Of a stretch of 9,577 bases of DNA, positions 1 to 5,262 are shown one piece after another; position 1 is the stretch's first letter; the number at the start of each line of letters is the position of its first letter. The notes under the pieces were generated by a model. The model was not told the origin of the DNA. It searched no databases and saw only the letters and a list, made by a program, of their open reading frames with translations. The stretch covers positions 1 through 9,577 of the forward strand of contig JAGAXP010000246.1 in the NCBI GenBank assembly GCA_017940955.1, read 5' to 3'. The DNA comes from Oribacterium sp. GTDB lineage: Bacteria; Bacillota_A; Clostridia; Lachnospirales; Lachnospiraceae. The translations under genes and the position numbers were made by a program.

Positions 1-2
1 AG

Positions 3-48
3 AAAACAGCACCGTATCCATCATCTTAATGATGTGCGGTGCTGTTTT
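3..48. terminator. Strong stem-loop terminator, possibly bidirectional
   Basis: A perfect 12-bp stem pairs AAAACAGCACCG (3-14) with CGGTGCTGTTTT (37-48). A second inner stem pairs CATCAT (19-24) with ATGATG (29-34) around a four-base loop. On the plus strand it runs into a T-rich tract (45-67). On the minus strand the stem ends in TTTT, and the rest of the tail lies outside the window. It is the first good terminator behind the ABC transporter operon and its gene relics, so it probably ends that minus-strand transcript. It may also serve a plus-strand gene to the left. Confidence 0.85.
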
Positions 49-129
49 TATCGTTTCGTTTTTTAACTTAACGGCTTTTATACCTAGATGTCAGGTTACA
101 GAGTCGATTTTTCCAAACCGGTTCTAAAC

Positions 130-198
130 TTAATGACATTGCTTGATGCTGTCTGTATTTTTTCTGTTGTGAATGCTGTCGAAATCGTAGTTGCCCAT
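130..198 (-). pseudogene. malY: N-terminal relic of a MalY/PatB-type C-S lyase
   Basis: An ATG at 196-198 follows a very strong ribosome binding site (AAGGGGGGAG on the minus strand, 202-211). It opens a 22-codon frame beginning MGNYDFDSIHNRKNTDSIK, then QCH and a TAA stop at 130-132. The YDF-x-x-I-x-x-R-x-x-T-x-SIK pattern is the characteristic start of MalY/PatB PLP-dependent cystathionine beta-lyases (normally about 390 residues, continuing with W/Y-D after SIK). Identity is lost exactly after SIK, so all but the first ~19 codons appear deleted. The intact ribosome binding site suggests recent loss, and a 22-residue peptide may still be made. Family assignment is by recognition of the N-terminus, not by a search. 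Confidence 0.75.
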
Positions 199-228
199 AA
201 TCTCCCCCCTTATTCTGACATTATAAAT

Positions 229-333
229 TTAGTCTGCGAAAAGCGGTGTTGAAAGGTATCTGTCGCTGGAATCGGGAAGAAGAACTACGATGTTCTTGCC
301 CTTGTTCTCTTCACGGTTTGCGACGATGGTGAA
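229..333 (-). pseudogene. cysK: C-terminal relic of cysteine synthase (O-acetylserine sulfhydrylase)
   Basis: Reading the minus strand towards the TAA at 229-231 gives [18 protein letters not shown] followed by [13 protein letters not shown]. This matches the last ~31 residues of CysK (typical form: [26 protein letters not shown]), the tail of the PLP fold. A full CysK is about 305 residues, so roughly the first 270 codons are missing. The frame stays open up to an ATG at 358-360, but that stretch does not look like CysK and the ATG has no ribosome binding site. The gap to the MalY relic start is only 30 nt, as expected of a former cysK-malY operon on the same strand as the transporter. Confidence 0.82.
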
Positions 334-435
334 ATCCTTTTGTTTTGATGGATAAATCATAGCATGATGTTCGGAAATGGCATATTACTTGAAGTTTATA
401 GATGGGTATAAGTTTAACCTAACATAAACAGGTAG
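331..435 (-). other. Intergenic stretch between ATPase stop and cysK relic; possible relic promoter
   Basis: About 100 nt without a gene. On the minus strand it holds TATGAT (356-361), which could be a -10 element, followed by AAAAGGA (335-341), which could be a ribosome binding site for the lost cysK start. No convincing -35 is visible. Upstream is a short dyad TTATA-N6-TATAA around 391-411. One reading is that the promoter and 5' leader of cysK survive and are fused by deletion to the cysK 3' end. Confidence 0.25.
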
Positions 436-1191
436 TCAGATCACATAGTCATAGTCTTTTCTTATTATCCTTCTCAGGAACTGCTCGGTTCTCGGATCCT
501 TTGGTCTTGAAAAGATCTCCTTTGGAGTTCCTTTTTCCACCACTACGCCATCGTCCATGAAGATGACTTCATTTGCAACACTCTCGGCGAAGCTCATCTC
601 GTGTGTCACTACGATCATTGTGATACCGGATCTGGCAAGATCCTTCATTACATTAAGTACTTCACCCACAAGCTCCGGATCAAGAGCTGAAGTTGGCTCA
701 TCAAAAAGAACGACTTCCGGTTCAGGAGCGATGGCTCTTGCGATTCCCACACGCTGCTGCTGTCCGCCGGAAAGCTGTGAAGGATAGTAATCAGCCCTGT
801 CCTCGAGACCCACCAGTTTCAGTGCCTTCAGAGCTTTCTCACGGGCTTCATCTTTACTGTAGCCGTGAGCGATGATAAGCCCCTCTGTGACATTTTCCAG
901 GGCTGTTTTATTGGCAAAAAGATTGTAGTTCTGGAAGACAAAACCGGTACGTTTGCGTATTTTATAAACGTCTTTTTTATTGGCCTTTAAAAGAGAGGTA
1001 TGGATATCCCCGAAATCTATGGTTCCCTCGTCAGCTCTCTCAAGAAAGTTAATGCTTCGAAGAAGAGTTGTCTTTCCTGAACCGCTGGGACCCAGTATGA
1101 CGATAATGTCTCCCTTATTCACTGAAAGGTCAACTCCCTTAAGTATCTCATTATCTCCAAACGACTTGTGCACGTTCCTTAATTCCAGCAT
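436..1191 (-). CDS. ABC transporter ATP-binding protein, polar amino acid type
   Basis: The 251-residue cytoplasmic ATPase would power the two adjacent permeases. All core motifs are present: Walker [10 protein letters not shown] (34-42), Q-loop Gln87 (VFQNYNLF), signature LSGGQQQR (140-147), Walker B VVLFDE (160-165), D-loop SALD and switch His197. Length and the HisP/GlnQ-like pattern fit the polar amino acid uptake (PAAT) family. The segment before Walker B is [10 protein letters not shown] instead of the usual RALAL-x-P. The ATG at 1189-1191 has AAGGAGA 8 nt upstream. The start lies inside the end of the preceding permease gene (41-nt overlap), so translation is probably coupled. Last intact gene of the operon; downstream lie relics of cysK and malY. 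The substrate cannot be read from this subunit; cyst(e)ine or another sulfur amino acid is inferred from context. Confidence 0.95.
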   Translation of the reverse strand: MLELRNVHKSFGDNEILKGVDLSVNKGDIIVILGPSGSGKTTLLRSINFLERADEGTIDFGDIHTSLLKANKKDVYKIRKRTGFVFQNYNLFANKTALENVTEGLIIAHGYSKDEAREKALKALKLVGLEDRADYYPSQLSGGQQQRVGIARAIAPEPEVVLFDEPTSALDPELVGEVLNVMKDLARSGITMIVVTHEMSFAESVANEVIFMDDGVVVEKGTPKEIFSRPKDPRTEQFLRRIIRKDYDYVI

Positions 1192-1933
1192 AGCTAAATC
1201 TCCTTAATCCCTGAGTCTTTATGGCTTTTACACTTTTACCTTTTTTATACTGAGCCACTTTTGCTTCTGTTACCTTGAAAATGATCTGAATGATGGTGCA
1301 GAGGATGATGTACCACACCAGCACCACAAGGTATGCTTCTATATAGTTATATCCGAAGGCTGCCTGCTTTTTTGCTACAGCCATGATGTCCTGAACCGTC
1401 ATCATATAAGCGAGTGATGTGCTCTTAAGCACATTGATCGTTGTATTACAGATGTTCGGAAGCGCTGAAGTCAGACTCTGGGGGATGATGATCCTCCTCA
1501 TTGCCTGCCATGGAGTAAGTCCCACAGCGAGAGCTGCTTCCATCTGACCGTGCCCTATGGAGAGCAGTGAGGCTCTGAAGACCTCGGTCAGCACTGCGGT
1601 CGTATTCAGTATAAATACTGCCAATGCATAGAATATGGGGTTAATGTCGAAGACATTTACATTGAGCTTAAGTACTACATTTAACAGGAAGTTCAGAAGT
1701 GTCGGAAGAAGACTGTAGAAAAACAATATCTGAAGGACTATGGGAGTTCCTCTTACAAAGGAAACATAGAAATTGACTAAAGGGTTTCTTTTGTGGCCGA
1801 TCTTACTGAGAGAAAGAGCAAATCCGAGGATCAGGGAAACTATCATTGTGACGAAGGTTATTTCCAGAGTAACAGGAATGGCTTTCATTACAAGAAAAAA
1901 AGTTTCCTTCATAAATTTCGTATTCAGTTCCAC
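1151..1933 (-). CDS. Amino acid ABC transporter permease (second of two)
   Basis: Integral membrane subunit of 260 residues, HisM/GlnP type. Hydrophobic segments lie near residues 12-42, 62-90, 98-118 and 196-220. The conserved [10 protein letters not shown] lies at 61-70 and the EAA loop that docks the ATPase at about 132-153 ([20 protein letters not shown]). The start is GTG at 1931-1933, not ATG: GGGAGG sits 8 nt before it, whereas the next ATG (codon 8) has no ribosome binding site. It begins 5 nt after the stop of the other permease. The C-terminus is Lys/Arg-rich and runs 41 nt into the ATPase gene, an unusually long overlap; an earlier stop may have been lost. Forms a heterodimeric channel with the product of 1939-2646. 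Confidence 0.93.
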   Translation of the reverse strand: MELNTKFMKETFFLVMKAIPVTLEITFVTMIVSLILGFALSLSKIGHKRNPLVNFYVSFVRGTPIVLQILFFYSLLPTLLNFLLNVVLKLNVNVFDINPIFYALAVFILNTTAVLTEVFRASLLSIGHGQMEAALAVGLTPWQAMRRIIIPQSLTSALPNICNTTINVLKSTSLAYMMTVQDIMAVAKKQAAFGYNYIEAYLVVLVWYIILCTIIQIIFKVTEAKVAQYKKGKSVKAIKTQGLRRFSYAGIKERAQVVWR

Positions 1934-1938
1934 TTTAC

Positions 1939-2646
1939 TTACCTCCCGAAAGCCAGATTCTTTTTGCCTCTGCTGAGGTTCAGCTCAGCCTGCCCGAGAA
2001 GCTTTTCAAGAACAACGGTAAGTGTCCAGTATATGACTGCAAGGGCAATGTATGTTTCAAGTCCGTAGGAACCCTGGTTTATGCCTATAAGGAGTTGGCC
2101 TTTTCCCATGATATCCACCATTCCTATGGTGTAGGACAGGGAGCCTTCCTTCATAAGCTTCACAAGTGCATTGGTGAAATTAGGGATGGCTACGACGAGA
2201 GCCTGTGGAGCTACGATCCTTCTGAAAGCCTGAAATTCAGTAAGACCGGATGCCAGCGCAGCTTCACGCTGACCCTTGTCCACAGCTTCATAAGCTGTAC
2301 GGAATACCTCTGCCATGGTGGCAGAAAACAGTATGGAAAAGGTGGTGATGACAAAGAACCACTTTCCGGAATCATTGATATTTATTCCGGAAGCCTTTAA
2401 GAGTTCAGGTAAACCGTAATATATGATAAACAAAAGTACTATGGGCGGGATACACCTGACTATATAGATATATGAATCTACAGCTGCGGCAAGAACCTTT
2501 TTGCCGGACAGTTTACCGAGAGCCAGCATCAGCCCGAGAGCTCCGCCGATAAGGACCGTTCCAGCCATCGTTGCCAGTGTTACCGGAATAAACGGAATTA
2601 TCTTTGTCAATGCTTCGATAATGAACAATGGATGAAACGGTCTCAT
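1939..2646 (-). CDS. Amino acid ABC transporter permease (first of two)
   Basis: A 235-residue membrane protein of the same PAAT family, with hydrophobic segments near 8-44, 55-80, 97-118 and 196-216. The EAA loop lies at about 128-148 (EAALASGLTEFQAFRRIVAP). YIVRCIPPIVLLF (61-73) corresponds to the R-G-T/I-P motif of these permeases. The ATG at 2644-2646 has GAGGAGA about 7 nt upstream. Two different permeases plus one ATPase is the arrangement seen in, for example, the B. subtilis TcyJKLMN cystine system. That resemblance is suggestive only and no symbol is assigned. It follows the UroD-like gene by 73 nt and precedes the second permease by 5 nt. Confidence 0.93.
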   Translation of the reverse strand: MRPFHPLFIIEALTKIIPFIPVTLATMAGTVLIGGALGLMLALGKLSGKKVLAAAVDSYIYIVRCIPPIVLLFIIYYGLPELLKASGININDSGKWFFVITTFSILFSATMAEVFRTAYEAVDKGQREAALASGLTEFQAFRRIVAPQALVVAIPNFTNALVKLMKEGSLSYTIGMVDIMGKGQLLIGINQGSYGLETYIALAVIYWTLTVVLEKLLGQAELNLSRGKKNLAFGR

Positions 2647-2719
2647 AAACTATCTCCTCGTAATGCAGGTGGTTCTGACACCTTGATTTCTGACTTACGG
2701 AATCCGGCAGGATCAACTA

Positions 2720-3724
2720 TCATACTGCTATGGAAAGCTTCTTTTCGGAATACTCTCTTGCGGTTTCTCTTACCCATTTAAGATGCTCGATGCTGATATC
2801 TGCAGGAACTGTGCAGTCTGCTCCGAGGATGATGCCTCTGGTTCCTGCATCATCAAGAAGTCTTACGGTTTCCTTTTCGATCTCTTCTTTGCTTCCTCTG
2901 TACAGCACTCCGTTTTCGGTATTGTCAAAGCCTCCGATGATGGCCTTTCCTCCGAAGATCTTCTTTCCCTCTGAAAGAGGAACACCTTCTACAACTGAAG
3001 CGTAGTTTATGACCTTTGCGGGATAGTTTTCATAAACTGTAAGATCGTTGGTGGCTCCTTCATATCCGCAGATGTGGAGGATATTGTAGTCGCTCACTGA
3101 GTTTGCGGCTTCAAGTACTATAAGCTCGCTTGGCGTTACATACTCGAGATACTGTTCCTTTGTGATGCCTGAATCCTGGATATTCTGAAGGCTCAGGTAT
3201 ATTCCGTCGGCTCCTCCCTCGCTGATCACAGCCTTTGCAAGCTTTGCTATATCAAGAGCGATTTTGTTAAGGGCATCTTTTACGATTCCGGGATTCTCGT
3301 CAAGAAGCTTTCCGAAGGATATTCCGTTGAGACTGAGCTGCCACTTAAGATATGTGGCCGGGGCGAAAACATTGTAAAAAGATGCAATGCTGCCATTGAA
3401 GGTCTTCTGAAGGTTCTTTACGAGATTAACCTGCTTGTCTATCCATGCAACAGGGTTTACAGGCTGTATTTTACGGAGATCCTCAACTTCGCTTACCTCA
3501 TAGATGGTATCATTAGGATATAGGAAATATCCGTCGCTCATGATCTTAATGAAATCAGGCCCGAATTCTCTGAAGAATCTGCTGTGACCGCTGAGGTTCC
3601 CTTCAAGAACTTCAGGTGCGTCAACATTGAGCTTATCCGGAACATAATGGAACCAGAATCCAACCGGTACTCTCTCCGTCACTTTATTGTCAAATGCATC
3701 AAATACTAGCTCTCTCTTACTCAT
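2720..3724 (-). CDS. UroD-superfamily protein, probable zinc-dependent (corrinoid-linked) methyltransferase
   Basis: 334 residues with the uroporphyrinogen decarboxylase fold signature: RELVFDAFDNKVTERVPVGFW at the N-terminus, a GADGIYLS segment near 171-178, and a GG-FDNTENGVL segment near 264-274. It is unlikely to be haem-pathway HemE. It carries His217-x-Cys219 (ILHICG) and Cys304 (GADCTVP), the H-x-C...C pattern that binds zinc in the MtaA/MtbA/CmuA branch, where the zinc activates a thiol for methyl transfer from a methylated corrinoid protein. Those two Cys are the only ones in the protein and Met occurs only at 1 and 63, so it is sulfur-poor. The ATG at 3722-3724 follows AGGAGGAAG. 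It sits inside the ABC operon between binding protein and permeases, which suggests it acts on the imported compound. No corrinoid protein is encoded in the window, and the substrate is unknown. Confidence 0.85.
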   Translation of the reverse strand: MSKRELVFDAFDNKVTERVPVGFWFHYVPDKLNVDAPEVLEGNLSGHSRFFREFGPDFIKIMSDGYFLYPNDTIYEVSEVEDLRKIQPVNPVAWIDKQVNLVKNLQKTFNGSIASFYNVFAPATYLKWQLSLNGISFGKLLDENPGIVKDALNKIALDIAKLAKAVISEGGADGIYLSLQNIQDSGITKEQYLEYVTPSELIVLEAANSVSDYNILHICGYEGATNDLTVYENYPAKVINYASVVEGVPLSEGKKIFGGKAIIGGFDNTENGVLYRGSKEEIEKETVRLLDDAGTRGIILGADCTVPADISIEHLKWVRETAREYSEKKLSIAV

Positions 3725-3749
3725 ATTTACTTCCTCCTACTGCTGTCAG

Positions 3750-3764
3750 CCTGTTTTGTACAGG
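3750..3764 (-). other. Small hairpin between binding-protein gene and UroD-like gene
   Basis: CCTGT and ACAGG form a perfect 5-bp stem around a 5-nt loop in the 90-nt gap between the binding-protein stop (3815) and the next start (3724). There is no U tract, so it is not a terminator. Hairpins here often protect the 3' end of abundant binding-protein mRNA, but the stem is short. Confidence 0.25.
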
Positions 3765-3814
3765 ACTTAAACTGATTTAAAATTCAAGTATTCATCGTTA
3801 GTTGCAGATTTTTA

Positions 3815-4741
3815 TCAAAGCTGATCGCCCTTCTTGTAGCCTTCAGGTACGTACTTAAGGATGTTTTCTCCGAAATATTCATTGGAGATCTTCTCCAGAG
3901 TTCCGTCAGCCTTAAGCTTTTCGATGGCTTCGTCATACTTGTCTGCGAGTTCCTGATTGTCTCTGTTGAAAAGCGGCCATGTAGGGATGCCTTCATAAGG
4001 TACATATACGAGCTTGTCCGCAAGGTCGTGATATTCGCTGTCTTCATTAATGACATTGGCCTCATGACTTGTCTTGATGTTGAAATAGGCATCATATCTT
4101 CCTTCGATGATCCACTGATAAGCGTCAGAGACATTGAACTGATCGGAAGCCTCAAGAGCTATAGGACTGTCAGGATGCTTGGAGTTGAAGTTCTCAACGA
4201 TAGCGTACTGTGCATTCTGGGGAGCGATAGGAACGAGCTTTCCTCCGTCCTTTGCGAATGCTTCAAGGTCTGTGTACTTATCCTTATCTTCTGCTCTGTA
4301 GGTGATGCCTATAACGCTGGCGCCGATGTAGTTCTCAGGGAAAACATAGGTTTCAGATCTTGCTTGTGTCCACCAAACGCCCTTGGTTCCAACATCATAC
4401 TTTCCGGACTCTACACCAATCAGGAGGTCGTCATCTGTAGTCGGATTGAAATGGAATTCGTATTCCGGCAGCAGCTCATCGATCGCCTTTAAAACTGCTA
4501 CCTCGTAGCCATCGGACTCCCCTGATTCAGTGACAAAATCATAAGGCTTGTAGTAGTTTGTATGAGCGACTTCTATGACCTTGACTCCTTCGGATTTTGC
4601 TTCCCCGGTCTCACCGGATGTTTCTGCTGAAACCTTTTCCCCTGATGTCTCAGCATTGGCTGTGGATCCGCATGCTGAAAGAAGTGATACCGCAAGTCCT
4701 GCTGTTAATGTTACTCCTGCAATTCTTCTGAAATTTTTCAT
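3815..4741 (-). CDS. Amino acid ABC transporter substrate-binding lipoprotein
   Basis: 308 residues, a family-3 (PBP type 2) extracellular solute-binding protein anchored to the membrane. The start is ATG at 4739-4741, which has GGGAGG 6 nt upstream; an in-frame ATG at 4768 lacks a ribosome binding site and would add nine non-signal residues. The signal peptide ends in the lipobox LLSAC, and a Ser/Thr/Glu/Ala linker follows. The binding domain starts near VIEVAHTNYYKPYDF, and the GYEVAVLKAIDELL and GVWWTQARSETYVF segments are typical of the family. The Arg in QARSETY is the likely ligand carboxylate contact. After the lipobox Cys the protein contains no Cys and no Met at all, a sulfur-sparing composition. 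First structural gene of the operon, 134 nt downstream of the leader terminator. The ligand is not determined; a sulfur amino acid is inferred from the leader and gene neighbours. Confidence 0.93.
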   Translation of the reverse strand: MKNFRRIAGVTLTAGLAVSLLSACGSTANAETSGEKVSAETSGETGEAKSEGVKVIEVAHTNYYKPYDFVTESGESDGYEVAVLKAIDELLPEYEFHFNPTTDDDLLIGVESGKYDVGTKGVWWTQARSETYVFPENYIGASVIGITYRAEDKDKYTDLEAFAKDGGKLVPIAPQNAQYAIVENFNSKHPDSPIALEASDQFNVSDAYQWIIEGRYDAYFNIKTSHEANVINEDSEYHDLADKLVYVPYEGIPTWPLFNRDNQELADKYDEAIEKLKADGTLEKISNEYFGENILKYVPEGYKKGDQL

Positions 4742-4786
4742 AATTTTCCTCCCGTTTTGCGCCGCCATCTATATTTGCTTTAAATG

Positions 4787-4797
4787 CGTATTATACG
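4787..4797 (-). promoter_or_regulatory. Candidate second promoter -10 within an 11-bp palindrome
   Basis: The minus strand carries CGTATAATACG, a perfect 5-1-5 palindrome containing the consensus -10 TATAAT (4790-4795), about 46 nt before the binding-protein start. The matching -35 position is weak (near TTTCAA). It could be an internal promoter that bypasses the attenuator, or an operator. Confidence 0.35.
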
Positions 4798-4844
4798 GCG
4801 CGTCATCTGATTTGAAATTGAACACGAACACTGTTTTGAACGCT

Positions 4845-4856
4845 TTAACACGTTAA
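4845..4856. promoter_or_regulatory. 12-bp dyad, candidate operator
   Basis: TTAACACGTTAA has perfect 5-bp arms (TTAAC/GTTAA) with a 2-bp centre. It lies between the leader terminator and the binding-protein gene, about 50 bp upstream of the candidate second -10. The size suits a repressor half-site pair, but no regulator gene is present to pair it with. Confidence 0.25.
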
Positions 4857-4874
4857 TCAATGAAAGCGATTGTG

Positions 4875-4907
4875 CTAAAAGAAAAGAACCTATCAAAGAT
4901 AAGTTCT
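4875..4907 (-). terminator. Leader (attenuator) terminator of the ABC operon
   Basis: On the minus-strand RNA AGAACUUAUC (4907-4898) pairs with GAUAGGUUCU (4894-4885) over a UUU loop. This is ten pairs with one U-G wobble, which becomes a mismatch if read on the plus strand, so the structure belongs to the minus strand. UUUCUUUU follows immediately. It lies after the leader ORF stop (4943) and 134 nt before the binding-protein start, so it stops transcription before the structural genes unless antitermination occurs. Confidence 0.8.
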
Positions 4908-4942
4908 CAGCCTTGCGATAAATATTTACAATGAGTCTGCCT

Positions 4943-5047
4943 TTATGAAGCATACATTCCATCCATCATATCATCTCGGTGAGAACCTGACTTATCAAAG
5001 CACATACAGTACATACACATTTCTATGTCATATCTGACTCTATACAT
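4943..5047 (-). CDS. Cys/Met-rich leader peptide, 34 residues
   Basis: Opens at ATG 5045-5047 with AAAGGAG at 5056-5062, 8 nt away, and ends at TAA 4943-4945. It begins MYRVRYDIEMCMYCMCFDKSG and continues with a Met-rich tail. Residues 10-16 (MCMYCMC) contain three Met and three Cys in seven codons; in total there are seven Met and three Cys in 34 residues. It starts about 40 nt after the predicted transcription start, and an anti-terminator segment lies just after the Cys run. Position, size and codon content fit a ribosome-mediated attenuator sensing charged Cys-tRNA and/or Met-tRNA. No homologue is recognised. Alternative reading: a real small metal-binding peptide (C-x-x-C-x-C). Confidence 0.75.
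   Translation of the reverse strand: MYRVRYDIEMCMYCMCFDKSGSHRDDMMDGMYAS
4981..4996 (-). promoter_or_regulatory. Anti-terminator segment within the leader ORF
   Basis: Minus-strand GATAAGTCAGGTTCTC can pair with GAGAACTTATC (4908-4898), the 5' arm of the leader terminator plus one base. GTTCTC pairs with GAGAAC and GATAA with TTATC, leaving a 5-nt bulge, for 11 pairs in total. It resembles the terminator's own 3' arm (GATAGGTTCT), so the two compete for the same strand. It begins two codons after the last Cys codon (5000-5002). No clear segment that would sequester it (segment 1) was found. Confidence 0.55.
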
Positions 5048-5064
5048 TAGCTTTTCTCCTTTCT

Positions 5065-5080
5065 TCCAAGCTCTCTTGGA
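5065..5080 (-). other. Hairpin just upstream of leader ribosome binding site
   Basis: TCCAAG (minus strand) pairs perfectly with CTTGGA over a 4-nt loop, starting a few nucleotides after the predicted transcription start and 2 nt before the AAAGGAG. It may protect the 5' end of the RNA or keep the leader ribosome binding site accessible. Confidence 0.35.
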
Positions 5081-5092
5081 TTTGTTGAGTGT

Positions 5093-5121
5093 AATATAAA
5101 CTTATAAACCCACCAAGTCAA
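5093..5121 (-). promoter_or_regulatory. Sigma-A promoter of the ABC operon leader
   Basis: On the minus strand TTGACT (5121-5116), a 17-bp spacer and TATATT (5098-5093) make a near-consensus sigma-A promoter. Transcription would start near 5086, giving a leader of about 345 nt before the binding-protein ATG. The -35 lies in the loop and the spacer in the 3' arm of the terminator of the upstream lipoprotein gene. Confidence 0.75.
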
Positions 5122-5143
5122 TAGGTGTGACCGGCGGGTTTAT
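5104..5143 (-). terminator. Terminator of the lipoprotein gene, overlapping the next promoter
   Basis: The minus-strand RNA pairs AUAAACCCGCC (5143-5133) with GGUGGGUUUAU (5114-5104): 11 pairs including one G-U. Read on the plus strand that pair is an A-C mismatch. The tail AAGUUUAUAUU is only moderately U-rich. The 3' arm and loop overlap the -35 and spacer of the ABC operon promoter, so the same bases may also act as an operator-like inverted repeat. Confidence 0.6.
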
Positions 5144-5150
5144 TTATAGG

Positions 5151-5237
5151 CTGCGATAAGAATTGGTGAAGTGTATTGACGAATTTTTACTCATCTATTA
5201 AAGGTAATTGCCATATCATCATTGATTCCTATCGCAG
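5151..5237. repeat. 13-bp inverted repeat enclosing 61 bp
   Basis: CTGCGATAAGAAT (5151-5163) and ATTCCTATCGCAG (5225-5237) are inverted copies with one difference, a G-U pair in minus-strand RNA. They lie between the lipoprotein stop and its terminator. The enclosed 61 bp are AT-rich and contain no gene. It could be a 3'-UTR structure or a very small mobile-element relic. TGCGATA occurs a third time at 4914-4920. Confidence 0.5.
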
Positions 5238-5262
5238 TATATTTTACGAAACAAACAGAAGC

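Noticed and set aside
2095..2400. Plus-strand frames of 60-154 codons opposite the transporter, lipoprotein and FIST genes
   Set aside because: They lie antisense to clearly conserved proteins, lack ribosome binding sites and show no recognisable family; the same applies to 4028-4492, 7535-7894 and 8651-9049.
2720..3724. Haem-biosynthesis uroporphyrinogen decarboxylase (HemE)
   Set aside because: The H-x-C...C zinc pattern, the transporter operon context and the lack of any haem genes point to the methyltransferase branch.
4780..4962. A 60-codon minus-strand frame across the leader terminator
   Set aside because: It has no good ribosome binding site, overlaps the leader ORF in another frame and reads through the terminator hairpin. 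The better-supported ORF is 4943-5047.
4769..5092. S-box (SAM-I) or T-box riboswitch in the operon leader
   Set aside because: I looked for the T-box core GGTGG-N-ACCGCG and the SAM-I core on the minus strand and found neither. The leader ORF explains the terminator better.
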